This document shows, one piece after another, positions 33,619 to 43,114 of a stretch of 64,000 nucleotides of DNA (within the stretch, counting starts at the first letter, position 1; the number at the start of each line of letters is the position of its first letter). The notes under the pieces are model-generated. The model had not been told where the DNA came from. It did no database searches and worked only from the letters and a program-made list of their open reading frames with translations. The stretch comes from Arenibacter echinorum. GTDB taxonomy: Bacteria; Bacteroidota; Bacteroidia; Flavobacteriales; Flavobacteriaceae. The position numbers and the translations under genes are program-made. The stretch is from positions 1-64,000 of the forward strand of contig NZ_QLLN01000002.1 in NCBI RefSeq assembly GCF_003259375.1, in the 5' to 3' direction.

Positions 33619-35037
33619 ATGAAAAAACTATTATTATCCGCATTGGCCATAGGTGCCTTAGCATTTACATCTTGTACTAATGACGATGAACCACCAATTG
33701 CTGAAGTAACAGCTACCTGTAATGATGGAATTCAAAACCAAGGAGAAACCGGTGTTGATTGTGGTGGACCTAATTGTCAGCCATGTACCGAAGCAACAGC
33801 TACCTGTGAAGATGGTATCCAGAACGGAGACGAAACTGGTGTAGACATAGGAGGTTCTTGTTCAGAAATCATTACCGTATCCGGAGAAATATCTGCCGAT
33901 ACCACATGGACTGCAGATAATATGTATTTATTGGCCGGTAAAGTAGTTGTTGGGGTTGGAAAAACCTTGACCATTGAGCCAGGTACCATTATTAAAGGTA
34001 AGGCTGGTTCAGGTTCCTTGGCCTCTGCACTAATTGTGCAAAGAGGATCTAAGATTATGGCCGTAGGTACTGCAGAAAAGCCAATTATTTTTACCGCAGA
34101 AGAAGATAACATAGGTGTTGGACAAACTGCCGGAACCAATTTGGACGAAACCGCAAGAGGAAAATGGGGAGGTTTAATCATTTTGGGGAGAGCTACAGGT
34201 TCTTTTAAAAACGATGTTACCGAAGTACAAATAGAAGGTATTCCTGCCGATGATACTTTTGGACTTTACGGTCCTGGTGATGCATTGAACGACGATGACA
34301 ATTCAGGAGAATTGGAATACATCTCTATACGTCACGGTGGTGCCCTTATCGGAGAAGGAAACGAGATAAACGGTCTAACCTTAGGTTCTGTAGGTCGTGG
34401 TACAAAAATAAACCATATAGAAGTTGTAGGTAACGTTGATGATGGCGTTGAATTCTTTGGTGGAACCGTTGACGCATCCAACCTAGTAGTTTGGGCCCAG
34501 GGCGATGATGCTTTGGATATTGACCAAGCTTACTCAGGAACTATAGACAATGCTTTGGTAGTTTCAGGCGAGGCTTCTGACCACGCCTTTGAAATTGATG
34601 GTCCAGAAGGTTCTATCACAGGTTCTTTTACCCTTCAGAACACTACCATTGTAGGAAGTGCAACAGCCGCTGACGGTGAATATGCAGATTACAGAAGTAA
34701 TGCTATGGGTACTACCAAGAACATCTATGCCATTGGATTCCAAACTGGAAAAGATGTGGAATTGGACGCCAACGATGTAGCTCAGAACTTCTTGGATGGT
34801 AAATTGACTTTTGAGACTTGGCAAATTGTAGGTTTCAACAACAGTATTTTCTCTGAGAAAGTATTGAAAGATGACGCCGGAAACGATGTACAATCTACAA
34901 TCATCTTAGATCCAACATTTACGGAAAGAGCTGCCACCTGGACTACTGAGGTTACCGCTGGTTCCGAGACTGTAGGTGCAGACCTTAGCGTTTTTACTTG
35001 GACATATGCATATGCCAAAACAGGTTTGAGCTTCTAA
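33619..35037 (+). CDS. Surface-type lipoprotein with cysteine repeats and a beta-helix-like body
   Basis: A 472-residue protein from ATG 33619, giving a lipoprotein signal ending in AFTSC; a GTG at 33580 would put 13 extra residues before it. The cysteine is followed by TNDDE, an acidic run like the flavobacterial lipoprotein export signal, so surface display is likely. Two repeats follow: TCNDGIQNQGETGVDCGG and TCEDGIQNGDETGVDIGG. The remainder, rich in Gly and Val (TIEPGTIIKGKAG), looks like a right-handed beta-helix. It is upstream of a TonB receptor and divergent from PhoB/PhoR. The function is unknown. Confidence 0.75.
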   Translation: MKKLLLSALAIGALAFTSCTNDDEPPIAEVTATCNDGIQNQGETGVDCGGPNCQPCTEATATCEDGIQNGDETGVDIGGSCSEIITVSGEISADTTWTADNMYLLAGKVVVGVGKTLTIEPGTIIKGKAGSGSLASALIVQRGSKIMAVGTAEKPIIFTAEEDNIGVGQTAGTNLDETARGKWGGLIILGRATGSFKNDVTEVQIEGIPADDTFGLYGPGDALNDDDNSGELEYISIRHGGALIGEGNEINGLTLGSVGRGTKINHIEVVGNVDDGVEFFGGTVDASNLVVWAQGDDALDIDQAYSGTIDNALVVSGEASDHAFEIDGPEGSITGSFTLQNTTIVGSATAADGEYADYRSNAMGTTKNIYAIGFQTGKDVELDANDVAQNFLDGKLTFETWQIVGFNNSIFSEKVLKDDAGNDVQSTIILDPTFTERAATWTTEVTAGSETVGADLSVFTWTYAYAKTGLSF

Positions 35038-35071
35038 TTTAGGAATTAATACACCCCTTTAAAATAAACAA

Positions 35072-35101
35072 CCATGCTCGCCATATTTAGTGGCGGGCAT
35101 T
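35072..35101 (+). terminator. Hairpin between the lipoprotein and the TonB receptor
   Basis: ATGCTCGCCA pairs with TGGCGGGCAT around a short loop, with one G-U pair, and is followed by TTGGTTTA. It may end part of the transcript or stabilise the upstream message, giving more lipoprotein than receptor. Confidence 0.6.
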
Positions 35102-35132
35102 TGGTTTATTACGATTTAATTATCATTTACTT

Positions 35133-37961
35133 ATGAAATATTCACTTAGACTTTCAACTTTCACTTTTCTTTTTTTTCAATTCATTTTTTCACAAAGTGG
35201 CGAAGTAACCGGAACATTGATCGATGCCGATTTTCAAGATCCGGTACCTTTTGCCAACATTCTGGTCAAAGGGACTACTATAGGTACTACCTCCGATTTT
35301 GATGGTAATTATAAGCTTACCCTTGAAGAAGGTACCCACACACTTACATTTTCATTCCTAGGTTATAAAACCGTAGAAATAACCGATGTGCTAATTAAGG
35401 GCAACGAGATTACCAACGTAAACGTAACTATGGAAACCCTTGCCGAAGGTCTGGATGAAGTAGTGGTATCTGTAAGCGTTAAAAAAAATACGGAAACCGC
35501 AGTATTGGGCATCCAAAAAAAGGCGGTAAACCTTTTGGACGGACTATCGGCCGAAGCCTTCAAAAAATCGGGCTCCAGTGACGTGGCCAGCGCCATTAAA
35601 TCGGTACCAGGGGTATCGGTTCAAGGAGGAAAATACGTCTACGTAAGGGGTTTGGGCGATCGCTATACCAAATCTATTTTGAACGGAGTGGACATTCCAG
35701 GACTGGATCCGGACAGAAACACCATTCAATTGGACATTTTCCCCACCAATATCATAGACAACATCCTGGTTCTTAAATCTGCTTCCGCAGATTTGCCTGC
35801 AGACTTTACAGGTGGTATTGTTGATATTGTTACCAAGGACTATCCTACCAAAAAAGAGCACAGCATATCATTAGGTGGTAGTTATAATCCGGATATGCAC
35901 TTTAACGAAAACTATTTGGACTATAAAGGAAGTTCTACCGATTTCTTAGGATTCGACAACGGAAACCGAAGTGTTCCCATTAACCGAAATCAGGAAATCC
36001 CCAGTACTTTTGAATATAATCCGTTATTAACTGCCATTACCAAAAAATTTAATCCGGTACTATCGGCAATGAAAGCAAACAGTGCTATGGACTATAGTTT
36101 TGGGTTCACCACTGGCAATCAATATAACGTGGGCGAAGGCGAGAACAGATTGGGCTTTTTAGCTTCTCTTTCCTATAAAAATACCACGACCTTTTACGAA
36201 GGGGCAGAAAATAATTTCTACAGAAGAAACGCAGACACTTCTGTATTTGAATTGGAAACGGATAGAACGCAGACTGGTGATTTAGGCCGAAACAACGTAT
36301 TGGTAAGTGGACTTTTGGGAACTTCCTTTAAGACTGAAAAATCCAAATACAAACTTAATCTCCTTCATATTCAGAACGGAGAATCTACGGCAGGTTATTT
36401 TAGCCAGACCCTGAATTTCACGGATTTTATCAACTTCTCAAAAGACAACTTGGAATATACCCAACGTTCCATCACCAACGCATTGCTTAATGGAATACAT
36501 TCCAGCGAAGATGCTTCATGGACAACCGAGTGGGCCCTTTCCCCTACCATGTCCAAGATTCAGGACAAGGACATTAGAACAACATCTTTTAGGGTAGAGG
36601 ATGGTGTGTACTCCATACCCCAGAACAACCAGCCAAAAAGAATCTGGAGGGATTTGGAAGAGATCAATGCAGTTGCCAAATTGGATTTTACCAAAAAATA
36701 TGACTTTCTGGAAAAAGATGCCAAATTAAAATTTGGGGCTTATGGCTCCTACAAGAATAGGGATTTTGGCATATTGAACTTTGAAATTGAGAACAATGGG
36801 TCAACTACCAAGTTCAATGGTGTTGCAGACAATATCCTTTTGGAAGAAAACCTTTGGACCGTTGACAACAACTCCGGATCGTATATTGATCCCGACCTCT
36901 CGGTTACCGAACCGGCCAATACCTATGAGGCAGCACAACAAAATATAGCGGGTTATGTATCCAATGAGTTTAAACTTGGACAAAAATTGCGAACTATCCT
37001 TGGTGTTAGGGCGGAAAAATTTGAATCCAGATATACAGGGGAGGATAATAAGGACATTAGTGACCCTGAAAAGGTTATTTATGACAACGAAACCATAATA
37101 GATAAGTTTGACCTTTTCCCTACGGCCAATTTAATTTACGAACTTACGGAAGACGTTAACCTAAGGGGATCCTATTCCAGAACTACGGCAAGACCTTCCT
37201 TTAAGGAAGCTTCCATAGCCAAGATTTTCGATCCCTTATCCAATAACACCTTTATCGGAAACATTAACCTGGATCCAACCTACATCAACAATTTCGATTT
37301 TAGGGTTGAATGGTTCGGAGAAAGTGCCGAAATGATCGCATTGAGCAGCTTTTATAAAAAATTCACCGATCCCATTGAACTTACTTACTTTGAATCGTCA
37401 TCCGATAATTTTACCCCACAAAACCTTGGTGATGCGGACGTAATCGGATTGGAATTTGAACTAAGAAAAAATCTAGGGTTCATTGCAGCTCCCCTTCAGA
37501 ATTTCAGCTTAAATGTAAATACCTCGATTATTAAATCTACCCAAGTTTATAGTGAAAGTGAGCGTAATCTTAGAACTTTGGGACTTAGGGATGGTGAAAC
37601 TTTGGGCAACGACAGGGAGTTACAGGGACAGTCGCCTTTCCTTATCAATTCCGGGTTAAACTACGAAGGAGCCGAGAACGGCATCCAAATGGGTCTAAAC
37701 TACAATGTACAAGGAAAAACATTGCAGGTAGTGGGCAACGGATTTGTACCGGACGTATATACCATGCCCTTTAACAATCTAAACTTTAACTTCTCCAAGA
37801 GTTTTGGCGAAAACCAAAATCAGAGTGTTAGTTTTAAAATCAGCAATCTTTTGGATGATGACGTAGAAAGTGAATATGAATCCTACAAGGCTGAAAATAA
37901 GACCTTCTCAAAAAGAAGTCCTGGAAGATCATTCTCATTGGGATACAACATTAAGTTCTAA
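35133..37961 (+). CDS. TonB-dependent outer-membrane receptor
   Basis: A 942-residue receptor. The signal peptide ends near FIFSQ (about 20). A carboxypeptidase-regulatory-like domain covers about 22-110 (ANILVKGTTIGTTSDFDGNYKL), the plug about 125-235 (IKSVPGVSVQGGKYVYVRGLGDRY), and a beta-barrel follows. It ends in F as outer-membrane barrels do (YNIKF). There is no SusD partner; the gene in front encodes a surface-type lipoprotein that may act as its substrate-binding partner. The substrate is unknown. Confidence 0.92.
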   Translation: MKYSLRLSTFTFLFFQFIFSQSGEVTGTLIDADFQDPVPFANILVKGTTIGTTSDFDGNYKLTLEEGTHTLTFSFLGYKTVEITDVLIKGNEITNVNVTMETLAEGLDEVVVSVSVKKNTETAVLGIQKKAVNLLDGLSAEAFKKSGSSDVASAIKSVPGVSVQGGKYVYVRGLGDRYTKSILNGVDIPGLDPDRNTIQLDIFPTNIIDNILVLKSASADLPADFTGGIVDIVTKDYPTKKEHSISLGGSYNPDMHFNENYLDYKGSSTDFLGFDNGNRSVPINRNQEIPSTFEYNPLLTAITKKFNPVLSAMKANSAMDYSFGFTTGNQYNVGEGENRLGFLASLSYKNTTTFYEGAENNFYRRNADTSVFELETDRTQTGDLGRNNVLVSGLLGTSFKTEKSKYKLNLLHIQNGESTAGYFSQTLNFTDFINFSKDNLEYTQRSITNALLNGIHSSEDASWTTEWALSPTMSKIQDKDIRTTSFRVEDGVYSIPQNNQPKRIWRDLEEINAVAKLDFTKKYDFLEKDAKLKFGAYGSYKNRDFGILNFEIENNGSTTKFNGVADNILLEENLWTVDNNSGSYIDPDLSVTEPANTYEAAQQNIAGYVSNEFKLGQKLRTILGVRAEKFESRYTGEDNKDISDPEKVIYDNETIIDKFDLFPTANLIYELTEDVNLRGSYSRTTARPSFKEASIAKIFDPLSNNTFIGNINLDPTYINNFDFRVEWFGESAEMIALSSFYKKFTDPIELTYFESSSDNFTPQNLGDADVIGLEFELRKNLGFIAAPLQNFSLNVNTSIIKSTQVYSESERNLRTLGLRDGETLGNDRELQGQSPFLINSGLNYEGAENGIQMGLNYNVQGKTLQVVGNGFVPDVYTMPFNNLNFNFSKSFGENQNQSVSFKISNLLDDDVESEYESYKAENKTFSKRSPGRSFSLGYNIKF

Positions 37962-37981
37962 ATTATATAGCTATTTTTAAT

Positions 37982-38032
37982 AAAAAAGAGATCGAGTTCT
38001 TTGTATTTTAACATAGAATTCGGCCTCTTTTT
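37982..38032 (+). terminator. Terminator after the TonB receptor
   Basis: AAAAAAGAGATCGAGTTCT pairs with AGAATTCGGCCTCTTTTTT (a long stem with a few G-U or mismatched pairs) and is flanked by A and T runs. It lies 20 bp past the stop. Confidence 0.75.
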
Positions 38033-38130
38033 GCATTTCATCGAATTTTTAAGTATTAATTAAGCTGCCGCTGACGTGCTGCACCTAAAATTCTTACATT
38101 TACGGTATATTATTTGCTGTTTAAGTTTCT

Positions 38131-38448
38131 ATGAAGCAACTCTACTTAGTTATAGCCTTACTTTTTATCTCTATTTCCTATGGACAGGATCCTAAAGGCA
38201 ATGTGGGTGGAGGGGATATTCCTGGGTTTAAGATATATCCCAATCCTGTCACCAATGGCAGGGTATATATCAGTACTTCCCTTAACGCTCCGAAGCAAAT
38301 TTTGATTTTCGATATTTTTGGATCCCAAGTACTGGAAACCACCATAATTGGTTCTGAATTAAATGTCAATGATTTGGATGCCGGTGTTTATATGTTAAGG
38401 GTAAACGAAAAAAACAAAATAGCTACTAGAAAGTTGATTATTAAATAG
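38131..38448 (+). CDS. Mini-protein made of a signal peptide and a T9SS type A sorting domain
   Basis: A 105-residue protein. Residues 1-19 are a signal peptide (LYLVIALLFISISYG). After a short glycine-rich linker, residues 33-105 are a full T9SS type A C-terminal domain: FKIYPNP at the start, VYMLRV and IATRKLIIK at the end. There is no room for a cargo domain. It follows the TonB receptor terminator and has a paralogue 180 bp downstream. It could be a surface anchor, a secretion-system decoy or a processed peptide. Confidence 0.8.
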   Translation: MKQLYLVIALLFISISYGQDPKGNVGGGDIPGFKIYPNPVTNGRVYISTSLNAPKQILIFDIFGSQVLETTIIGSELNVNDLDAGVYMLRVNEKNKIATRKLIIK

Positions 38449-38630
38449 TGCTTCCCAACTTTTAACAGCTACACAACTTCCATAATTACCTCATTTTTAG
38501 GCCTTATTACACTAGTACAACTCTTAAAATAAGGATACACATACAAAAAACACTTCTTTACAACATTTATTACTACTTCCATACTTGTTTTCCTACATTT
38601 ACTGTATTGATCCCAAATCAATGCTAACCT

Positions 38631-38954
38631 ATGAGAATATTTTACACCCTACTGTTCATGGTATTTTCTATGGCCGTTTCCGCTCAGGAATTCGTTGAAG
38701 AGCCATTAGACAGAACTACCCAAACCAATACTTTTAAATTATACCCTAATCCGGCCTATCAGGAGGTGGTGCATATTACCACAAAGCATAATGGGGTAAA
38801 GGATGTTGTAATCTATGATGTTTTCGGAACCATAGTTTTACAGGACCGTATTACCAATACCCTTTTGAATATATCGAAGTTGGCCCCGGGAGTCTACGTA
38901 TTACAAATTACCGAAAACAGGGTAACGATGACCAGGAAACTGGTCGTAAAATAA
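38631..38954 (+). CDS. Second mini-protein made of a signal peptide and a T9SS type A sorting domain
   Basis: A 107-residue paralogue of the preceding gene, with roughly 40-45% matching residues in the sorting domain by eye (FKLYPNPA, IYDVFGTIVL, GVYVLQI, TRKLVVK). The signal peptide ends near AVSAQ. The linker (EPLDRTTQTNT) is acidic and polar rather than glycine-rich. The pair probably arose by tandem duplication. Confidence 0.8.
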   Translation: MRIFYTLLFMVFSMAVSAQEFVEEPLDRTTQTNTFKLYPNPAYQEVVHITTKHNGVKDVVIYDVFGTIVLQDRITNTLLNISKLAPGVYVLQITENRVTMTRKLVVK

Positions 38955-39110
38955 GCCATTCGGACTGTACATTTTTCTTTCTATACCCCACCCTATAACC
39001 AATACTCGTCTATTACTACTTAAACGCCCAATAATTAGGAATACGGGAAGGGAGAATTAAATCTATATCAATAAAACCATAAAATAAGGTTTCCACTCTG
39101 TTGTTATCAT

Positions 39111-39118
39111 TACTTTTG
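39111..39118 (+). promoter_or_regulatory. Candidate -7 element for the LuxE-like gene
   Basis: TACTTTTG matches TAnnTTTG and lies 17 bp before the ATG. It separates this gene from the mini-T9SS pair as its own transcript. Confidence 0.5.
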
Positions 39119-39135
39119 TAGTAGTGATTTAGCAT

Positions 39136-40113
39136 ATGCCTCTGGAAAACATTTTTACAATTTCAACGGACGAAGAGTTCAATGCCATGGCATTGACAAC
39201 ATTTCAGGCCCAATATCATGAAAACTTGGTGTATCAGGAATTTTGCCGTCACTTAGGGAAAAATATGTCCTCCGTTAAAACCATTGAAGATATTCCCTTT
39301 CTGCCCATAGAATTTTTCAAATCCAAAAAAGTAGTTTGTGGTTCATTTAGGCCCCAGATTACATTTACCAGCAGTGGCACCACTGGAAGCGAGGTAAGTA
39401 AGCATTACGTAAAAAACCTTGAACTGTATGAGAATAGCTATCTAAAGGCATTCAGACACTTTTATGGGGATATAGAGGACTATTGTGTACTGGCATTACT
39501 GCCCTCTTATCTGGAAAGGGAAGGTTCTTCCTTAATCTATATGGCCAACGACCTTATCAATAAAAGCAAGCATCCCCACAGTGGCTTTTACTTGGATGAT
39601 ATTCACCGTTTGCAAAAGACCTTGGTTGAATTGGATACCCAAAACACTAAAATATTACTGTTAGGTGTTTCCTTTGCCTTGTTGGATATGGCGGAAAAAT
39701 TCCAATTAAAATTAAAGAATACCGTAGTCATGGAAACCGGTGGCATGAAGGGACGAAAAAAGGAATTGATCCGGGAGGAATTGCACCAACTATTAAAAAA
39801 AGGTTTTGGAGTACAGGCCATCCATTCCGAATATGGTATGACAGAGCTTTTGTCCCAAGCCTATTCCCAAGGCAATGGACGTTTCTTTGCCCCAAAATGG
39901 ATGAAAGTCTTGACGCGTGAAACCGAAGACCCTTTAACATTACAAAAAGTAGGTAAAACGGGGGGTGTAAATATCATTGATCTGGCCAACAGACACTCCT
40001 GCAGCTTTATTGCCACTCAAGATTTGGGCAAGGTCCATACTGGCGGAAGTTTTGAGATATTGGGAAGGTTTGACCATTCCGATATTAGAGGCTGTAATTT
40101 AATGGTATTATAA
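39136..40113 (+). CDS. LuxE-like acyl-protein synthetase
   Basis: A 325-residue adenylate-forming enzyme of the LuxE/acyl-protein synthetase family. The nucleotide-binding loop is FTSSGTTGSEVSKHY at about 76-90. Later motifs are METGGMKGRKKELIREEL and HSEYGMTELLSQAYS. In luminous bacteria LuxE activates fatty acids, but no luxCDAB genes are nearby, so the acyl substrate and acceptor are unknown. The last 6 bp overlap the convergent lipoprotein gene. Confidence 0.8.
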   Translation: MPLENIFTISTDEEFNAMALTTFQAQYHENLVYQEFCRHLGKNMSSVKTIEDIPFLPIEFFKSKKVVCGSFRPQITFTSSGTTGSEVSKHYVKNLELYENSYLKAFRHFYGDIEDYCVLALLPSYLEREGSSLIYMANDLINKSKHPHSGFYLDDIHRLQKTLVELDTQNTKILLLGVSFALLDMAEKFQLKLKNTVVMETGGMKGRKKELIREELHQLLKKGFGVQAIHSEYGMTELLSQAYSQGNGRFFAPKWMKVLTRETEDPLTLQKVGKTGGVNIIDLANRHSCSFIATQDLGKVHTGGSFEILGRFDHSDIRGCNLMVL

Positions 40114-40638
40114 ACCCAAAATCTTCGCATCTACAAAAAAGGTAGTTGCTATGTTTATTTCATAATCGGACGACAAAAACTCGTCGGTTATGGTTTTTAG
40201 TCTTAAGGTATAGGAATCCTTTTTAATATACTCCTTTAAATCTTCAGCCGTAGTCACCAGTTCCAGCTGTTCCCCAACCGTAGCCGACACTTCTTCGTTC
40301 CATGCTATTTTAATCTCCGGCAAATCGTCTGCGGACATATATATGATGATCGATTCCAAAAAGCTAAAATCCTCCCCATCAGGAACCTCCACGGTCATTA
40401 CGAGTTTCTTTAAAACAATTTCCTCTATCAAATCTTTTCTGGTATCGTTTACCTCAAACTCTGCAGATGAATTGGTCTCTGTTTCAGGGGTAAAGATATC
40501 AAAGGGCAAATCCACCCCGGTTGAGGACGGTATAACTACCGTCTGATCATAATCCATCTCAAATTTAGTAAGCTCGTCCAATTTATCGCAAGAAACAAAA
40601 AGAGAAACTAGGGCAAAAAACAAAAAATACTTCTTCAT
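40108..40638 (-). CDS. Hypothetical lipoprotein
   Basis: A protein of 176 residues from ATG 40638; the frame can be extended three codons to a TTG at 40647. The signal peptide MKKYFLFFALVSLFVSC ends in a lipobox cysteine followed by DKLDEL, an acidic start. The mature part is predicted beta-rich and acidic, and no family is recognised. It overlaps the convergent LuxE-like gene by 6 bp. Confidence 0.7.
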   Translation of the reverse strand: MKKYFLFFALVSLFVSCDKLDELTKFEMDYDQTVVIPSSTGVDLPFDIFTPETETNSSAEFEVNDTRKDLIEEIVLKKLVMTVEVPDGEDFSFLESIIIYMSADDLPEIKIAWNEEVSATVGEQLELVTTAEDLKEYIKKDSYTLRLKTITDEFLSSDYEINIATTFFVDAKILGL

Positions 40639-40705
40639 AACATCCAATTTATTAGGCTAACGGGTATCTCCTAATTTTATTGGGTAAGTGAAAAAAATAC
40701 GGCGT

Positions 40706-42001
40706 TTATTTAATGACCAGCACAAAATAATTCTTCTTCCCGCGCTGCAACAAAACAAATTTATTGTTGATGAGATCTTCTGAAGAAATGATATAATCTT
40801 CTTTGACTTTTTCCTTATTAACGGAAATGGAATTTTGTTTCAATTCGCGCCTAGCTTCCCCATTAGACCCTAAAAAGCCGGTTTTTGCAGCCAAGGCCGC
40901 AATCATATCCAAGCCATTGTTTATGTCCTCTTTGGATACCTCCGCCTGTGGTACACCTTCAAACACCTCCAAAAATGTCTTTTCATTCAGTTTCTTTAAG
41001 TCGCTCGAAGTCGATTTTCCAAAAAGAATATCACTTGCTCTTTCAGCATTGTCCAAATCTTCCTGCGAATGTACCATTACCGTAACCTCATCGGCTAAAC
41101 GCTTTTGAAGCACCCTTAAATGTGGGGCTTCATGATGGGTTTTTACCAAATTTTCTATTTCTTCCTTTGGTAAAAAGGTGAAGATTTTGATATATTTTTC
41201 GGCATCCTCATCTGAGGTATTCAACCAATATTGATAAAATTTATAGGGAGATGTTCTTTCAGAATCCAACCATATATTGCCCCCTTCCGACTTCCCAAAT
41301 TTGGTGCCATCGGCCTTTGTAATTAAAGGACAGGTAAGGGCAAATCCTTTACCGCCCCCAATTCTACGAATAAGTTCGGTACCTGTGGTAATATTTCCCC
41401 ATTGATCGCTACCCCCCATTTGCAGGGTACAATTATGCGCCCTATAGAGATGTAAAAAATCATATCCCTGAACCAATTGATAGGTGAATTCCGTAAAGGA
41501 CATTCCTTCCTTAGCTTCGGCCGATAAACGTTTTTTTACAGAATCCTTGGCCATCATGTAATTTACGGTGATGTGCTTCCCTACATCCCTTATAAATTCC
41601 AAAAAGGAAAAATCCTTCATCCAATCATAGTTGTTCACCAGTAAGGCACTGTTATCCTTTCCACTATTAAAATCCAAAAAACGGGAAAGTTGAGCTTTTA
41701 TAGCGGCCTGGTTATGTGCCAAGGTGGCCTCATCCAACAAATTCCGCTCTGTTGATTTTCCGGAGGGATCACCGATCATCCCGGTTGCGCCCCCGATCAA
41801 GGCATAAGGCTTATGGCCTGCCAACTGAAAATGACGAAGCATCATAACCCCTACCAAATGTCCAATATGAAGGGAGTCTGCCGTTGGGTCTATTCCCACA
41901 TAGGCAGATTGCATTCCGCTTAACAAATGTTCTTCGGTTCCGGGCATTGCATCGTGCAACATTCCTCTCCAAGTTAATTCCTCTACAAAGTTCGTAGTCA
42001 T
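40706..42001 (-). CDS. tyrS: Tyrosyl-tRNA synthetase
   Basis: A 431-residue class I aminoacyl-tRNA synthetase of the bacterial TyrS type. The HIGH motif is at HIGHLVG (about 42-48) and the KMSKS equivalent is [10 protein letters not shown]-terminal S4-like domain is present ([13 protein letters not shown]). It charges tRNA-Tyr. A -7-like CAAATATA (TATATTTG on the minus strand) at 42032-42039 lies just upstream. Confidence 0.96.
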   Translation of the reverse strand: MTTNFVEELTWRGMLHDAMPGTEEHLLSGMQSAYVGIDPTADSLHIGHLVGVMMLRHFQLAGHKPYALIGGATGMIGDPSGKSTERNLLDEATLAHNQAAIKAQLSRFLDFNSGKDNSALLVNNYDWMKDFSFLEFIRDVGKHITVNYMMAKDSVKKRLSAEAKEGMSFTEFTYQLVQGYDFLHLYRAHNCTLQMGGSDQWGNITTGTELIRRIGGGKGFALTCPLITKADGTKFGKSEGGNIWLDSERTSPYKFYQYWLNTSDEDAEKYIKIFTFLPKEEIENLVKTHHEAPHLRVLQKRLADEVTVMVHSQEDLDNAERASDILFGKSTSSDLKKLNEKTFLEVFEGVPQAEVSKEDINNGLDMIAALAAKTGFLGSNGEARRELKQNSISVNKEKVKEDYIISSEDLINNKFVLLQRGKKNYFVLVIK

Positions 42002-42094
42002 GCTTTAGATCTTCTAATTCAATAATAGTGACAAATATAAAATAATAGGTTGTTTAACTCCTGCCAAAAACGGAATAAATTAGATGCAAATGAG

Positions 42095-42102
42095 TAAATT
42101 TG
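42095..42102 (+). promoter_or_regulatory. Candidate -7 element for the SDR gene
   Basis: TAAATTTG fits TAnnTTTG, 4 bp before the ATG. The short distance would give a nearly leaderless message, so the match may be chance. Confidence 0.35.
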
Positions 42103-42106
42103 CGCC

Positions 42107-43114
42107 ATGATTTTAGTCACAGGAGGAACTGGTTTGGTAGGAGCGCACCTACTTTTGCACTTATTGCAGTCGGGTGCTACGGTAAAAGCCATTCATAGAG
42201 AAAAGAGCAACCTAAAAGAGGTTGAAAAGGTCTTTGGGTATTATACCGACCAATCCCGCGAACTGTTTCAAAAAATTAATTGGGTAAAGGCCGATCTTAA
42301 CGACCTACCGGCCTTGGAAATTGCTTTTGAAAATGTAACATATGTTTATCATTGTGCGGCCTTAATTTCTTTTAACCCCAATGATTATGACCTATTGCGT
42401 ACCGTTAATTATGAAGGCACCAAAAACATTGTAAATCTGTGTATTGCCAAGGGAGTTAAAAAATTGTGCTATACCAGTTCCATAGGTGCCATAGGGAGAA
42501 CAGTAGGCAACCAAGAGGCTACTGAAGAAACGGATTGGAACAGCCAGCAAAGCAATGTGTACGCCATGACCAAGATGGATGCCGAATTGGAAGTTTGGAG
42601 GGGCGCTCAGGAAAATGTTCCTGTGGTTATTGTAAATCCGGGGGTTATCTTGGGCCCTGGGTTCTGGGAAACGGGTACTGGAATTTTATTTAAAACCGCT
42701 TATAGGGCCCGTAAATATTATCCGCCAGGAGGAACAGGTTTCTTAACTGTAAATGACGTGGTCCAAATAATGACCCAATTGATGCAGTCTCCCATAACCA
42801 ATGAAAAGTATATCCTTGTGGCCAAAAACCTTACCTATAAAGAAATACTACAAATGATTACAGGGGCCTTTGGAAAACCAGGTCCAACCAAAGCCATTAA
42901 ATTTTGGCAATTAGAGATATTTAGACGATTGGATTGGCTAAGGAATATTTTCTGGAACAGTGGAAGAAAACTTACCAAAAACTCTGTTGAATCCTTACGA
43001 AAGAACCAATTGTTCAATGCCGACAAAATTCAAAAAGAACTAGGACATTCCTTTGAAGCTTTGGACGGTGTTATTGAACTATCCTGCAAAAAGTTTATGG
43101 AAGAGTATCCTTAG
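42107..43114 (+). CDS. NAD-dependent epimerase/dehydratase (extended SDR)
   Basis: A 335-residue extended short-chain dehydrogenase/reductase. The Rossmann motif is TGGTGLVGAHLL at the N-terminus. The catalytic tyrosine/lysine motif is NVYAMTKMDAE (YxxxK), with the Ser/Thr in CYTSSIGAIG. It resembles dihydroflavonol reductase-like and sugar-epimerase-like proteins; the substrate is not readable. The 3' end overlaps the convergent DUF4296 gene by 20 bp. Confidence 0.85.
   Translation: MILVTGGTGLVGAHLLLHLLQSGATVKAIHREKSNLKEVEKVFGYYTDQSRELFQKINWVKADLNDLPALEIAFENVTYVYHCAALISFNPNDYDLLRTVNYEGTKNIVNLCIAKGVKKLCYTSSIGAIGRTVGNQEATEETDWNSQQSNVYAMTKMDAELEVWRGAQENVPVVIVNPGVILGPGFWETGTGILFKTAYRARKYYPPGGTGFLTVNDVVQIMTQLMQSPITNEKYILVAKNLTYKEILQMITGAFGKPGPTKAIKFWQLEIFRRLDWLRNIFWNSGRKLTKNSVESLRKNQLFNADKIQKELGHSFEALDGVIELSCKKFMEEYP

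Noticed and set aside
39136..40113. Luciferase (lux) gene cluster
   Set aside because: Only a LuxE-like gene is present; luxA, B, C and D are absent.
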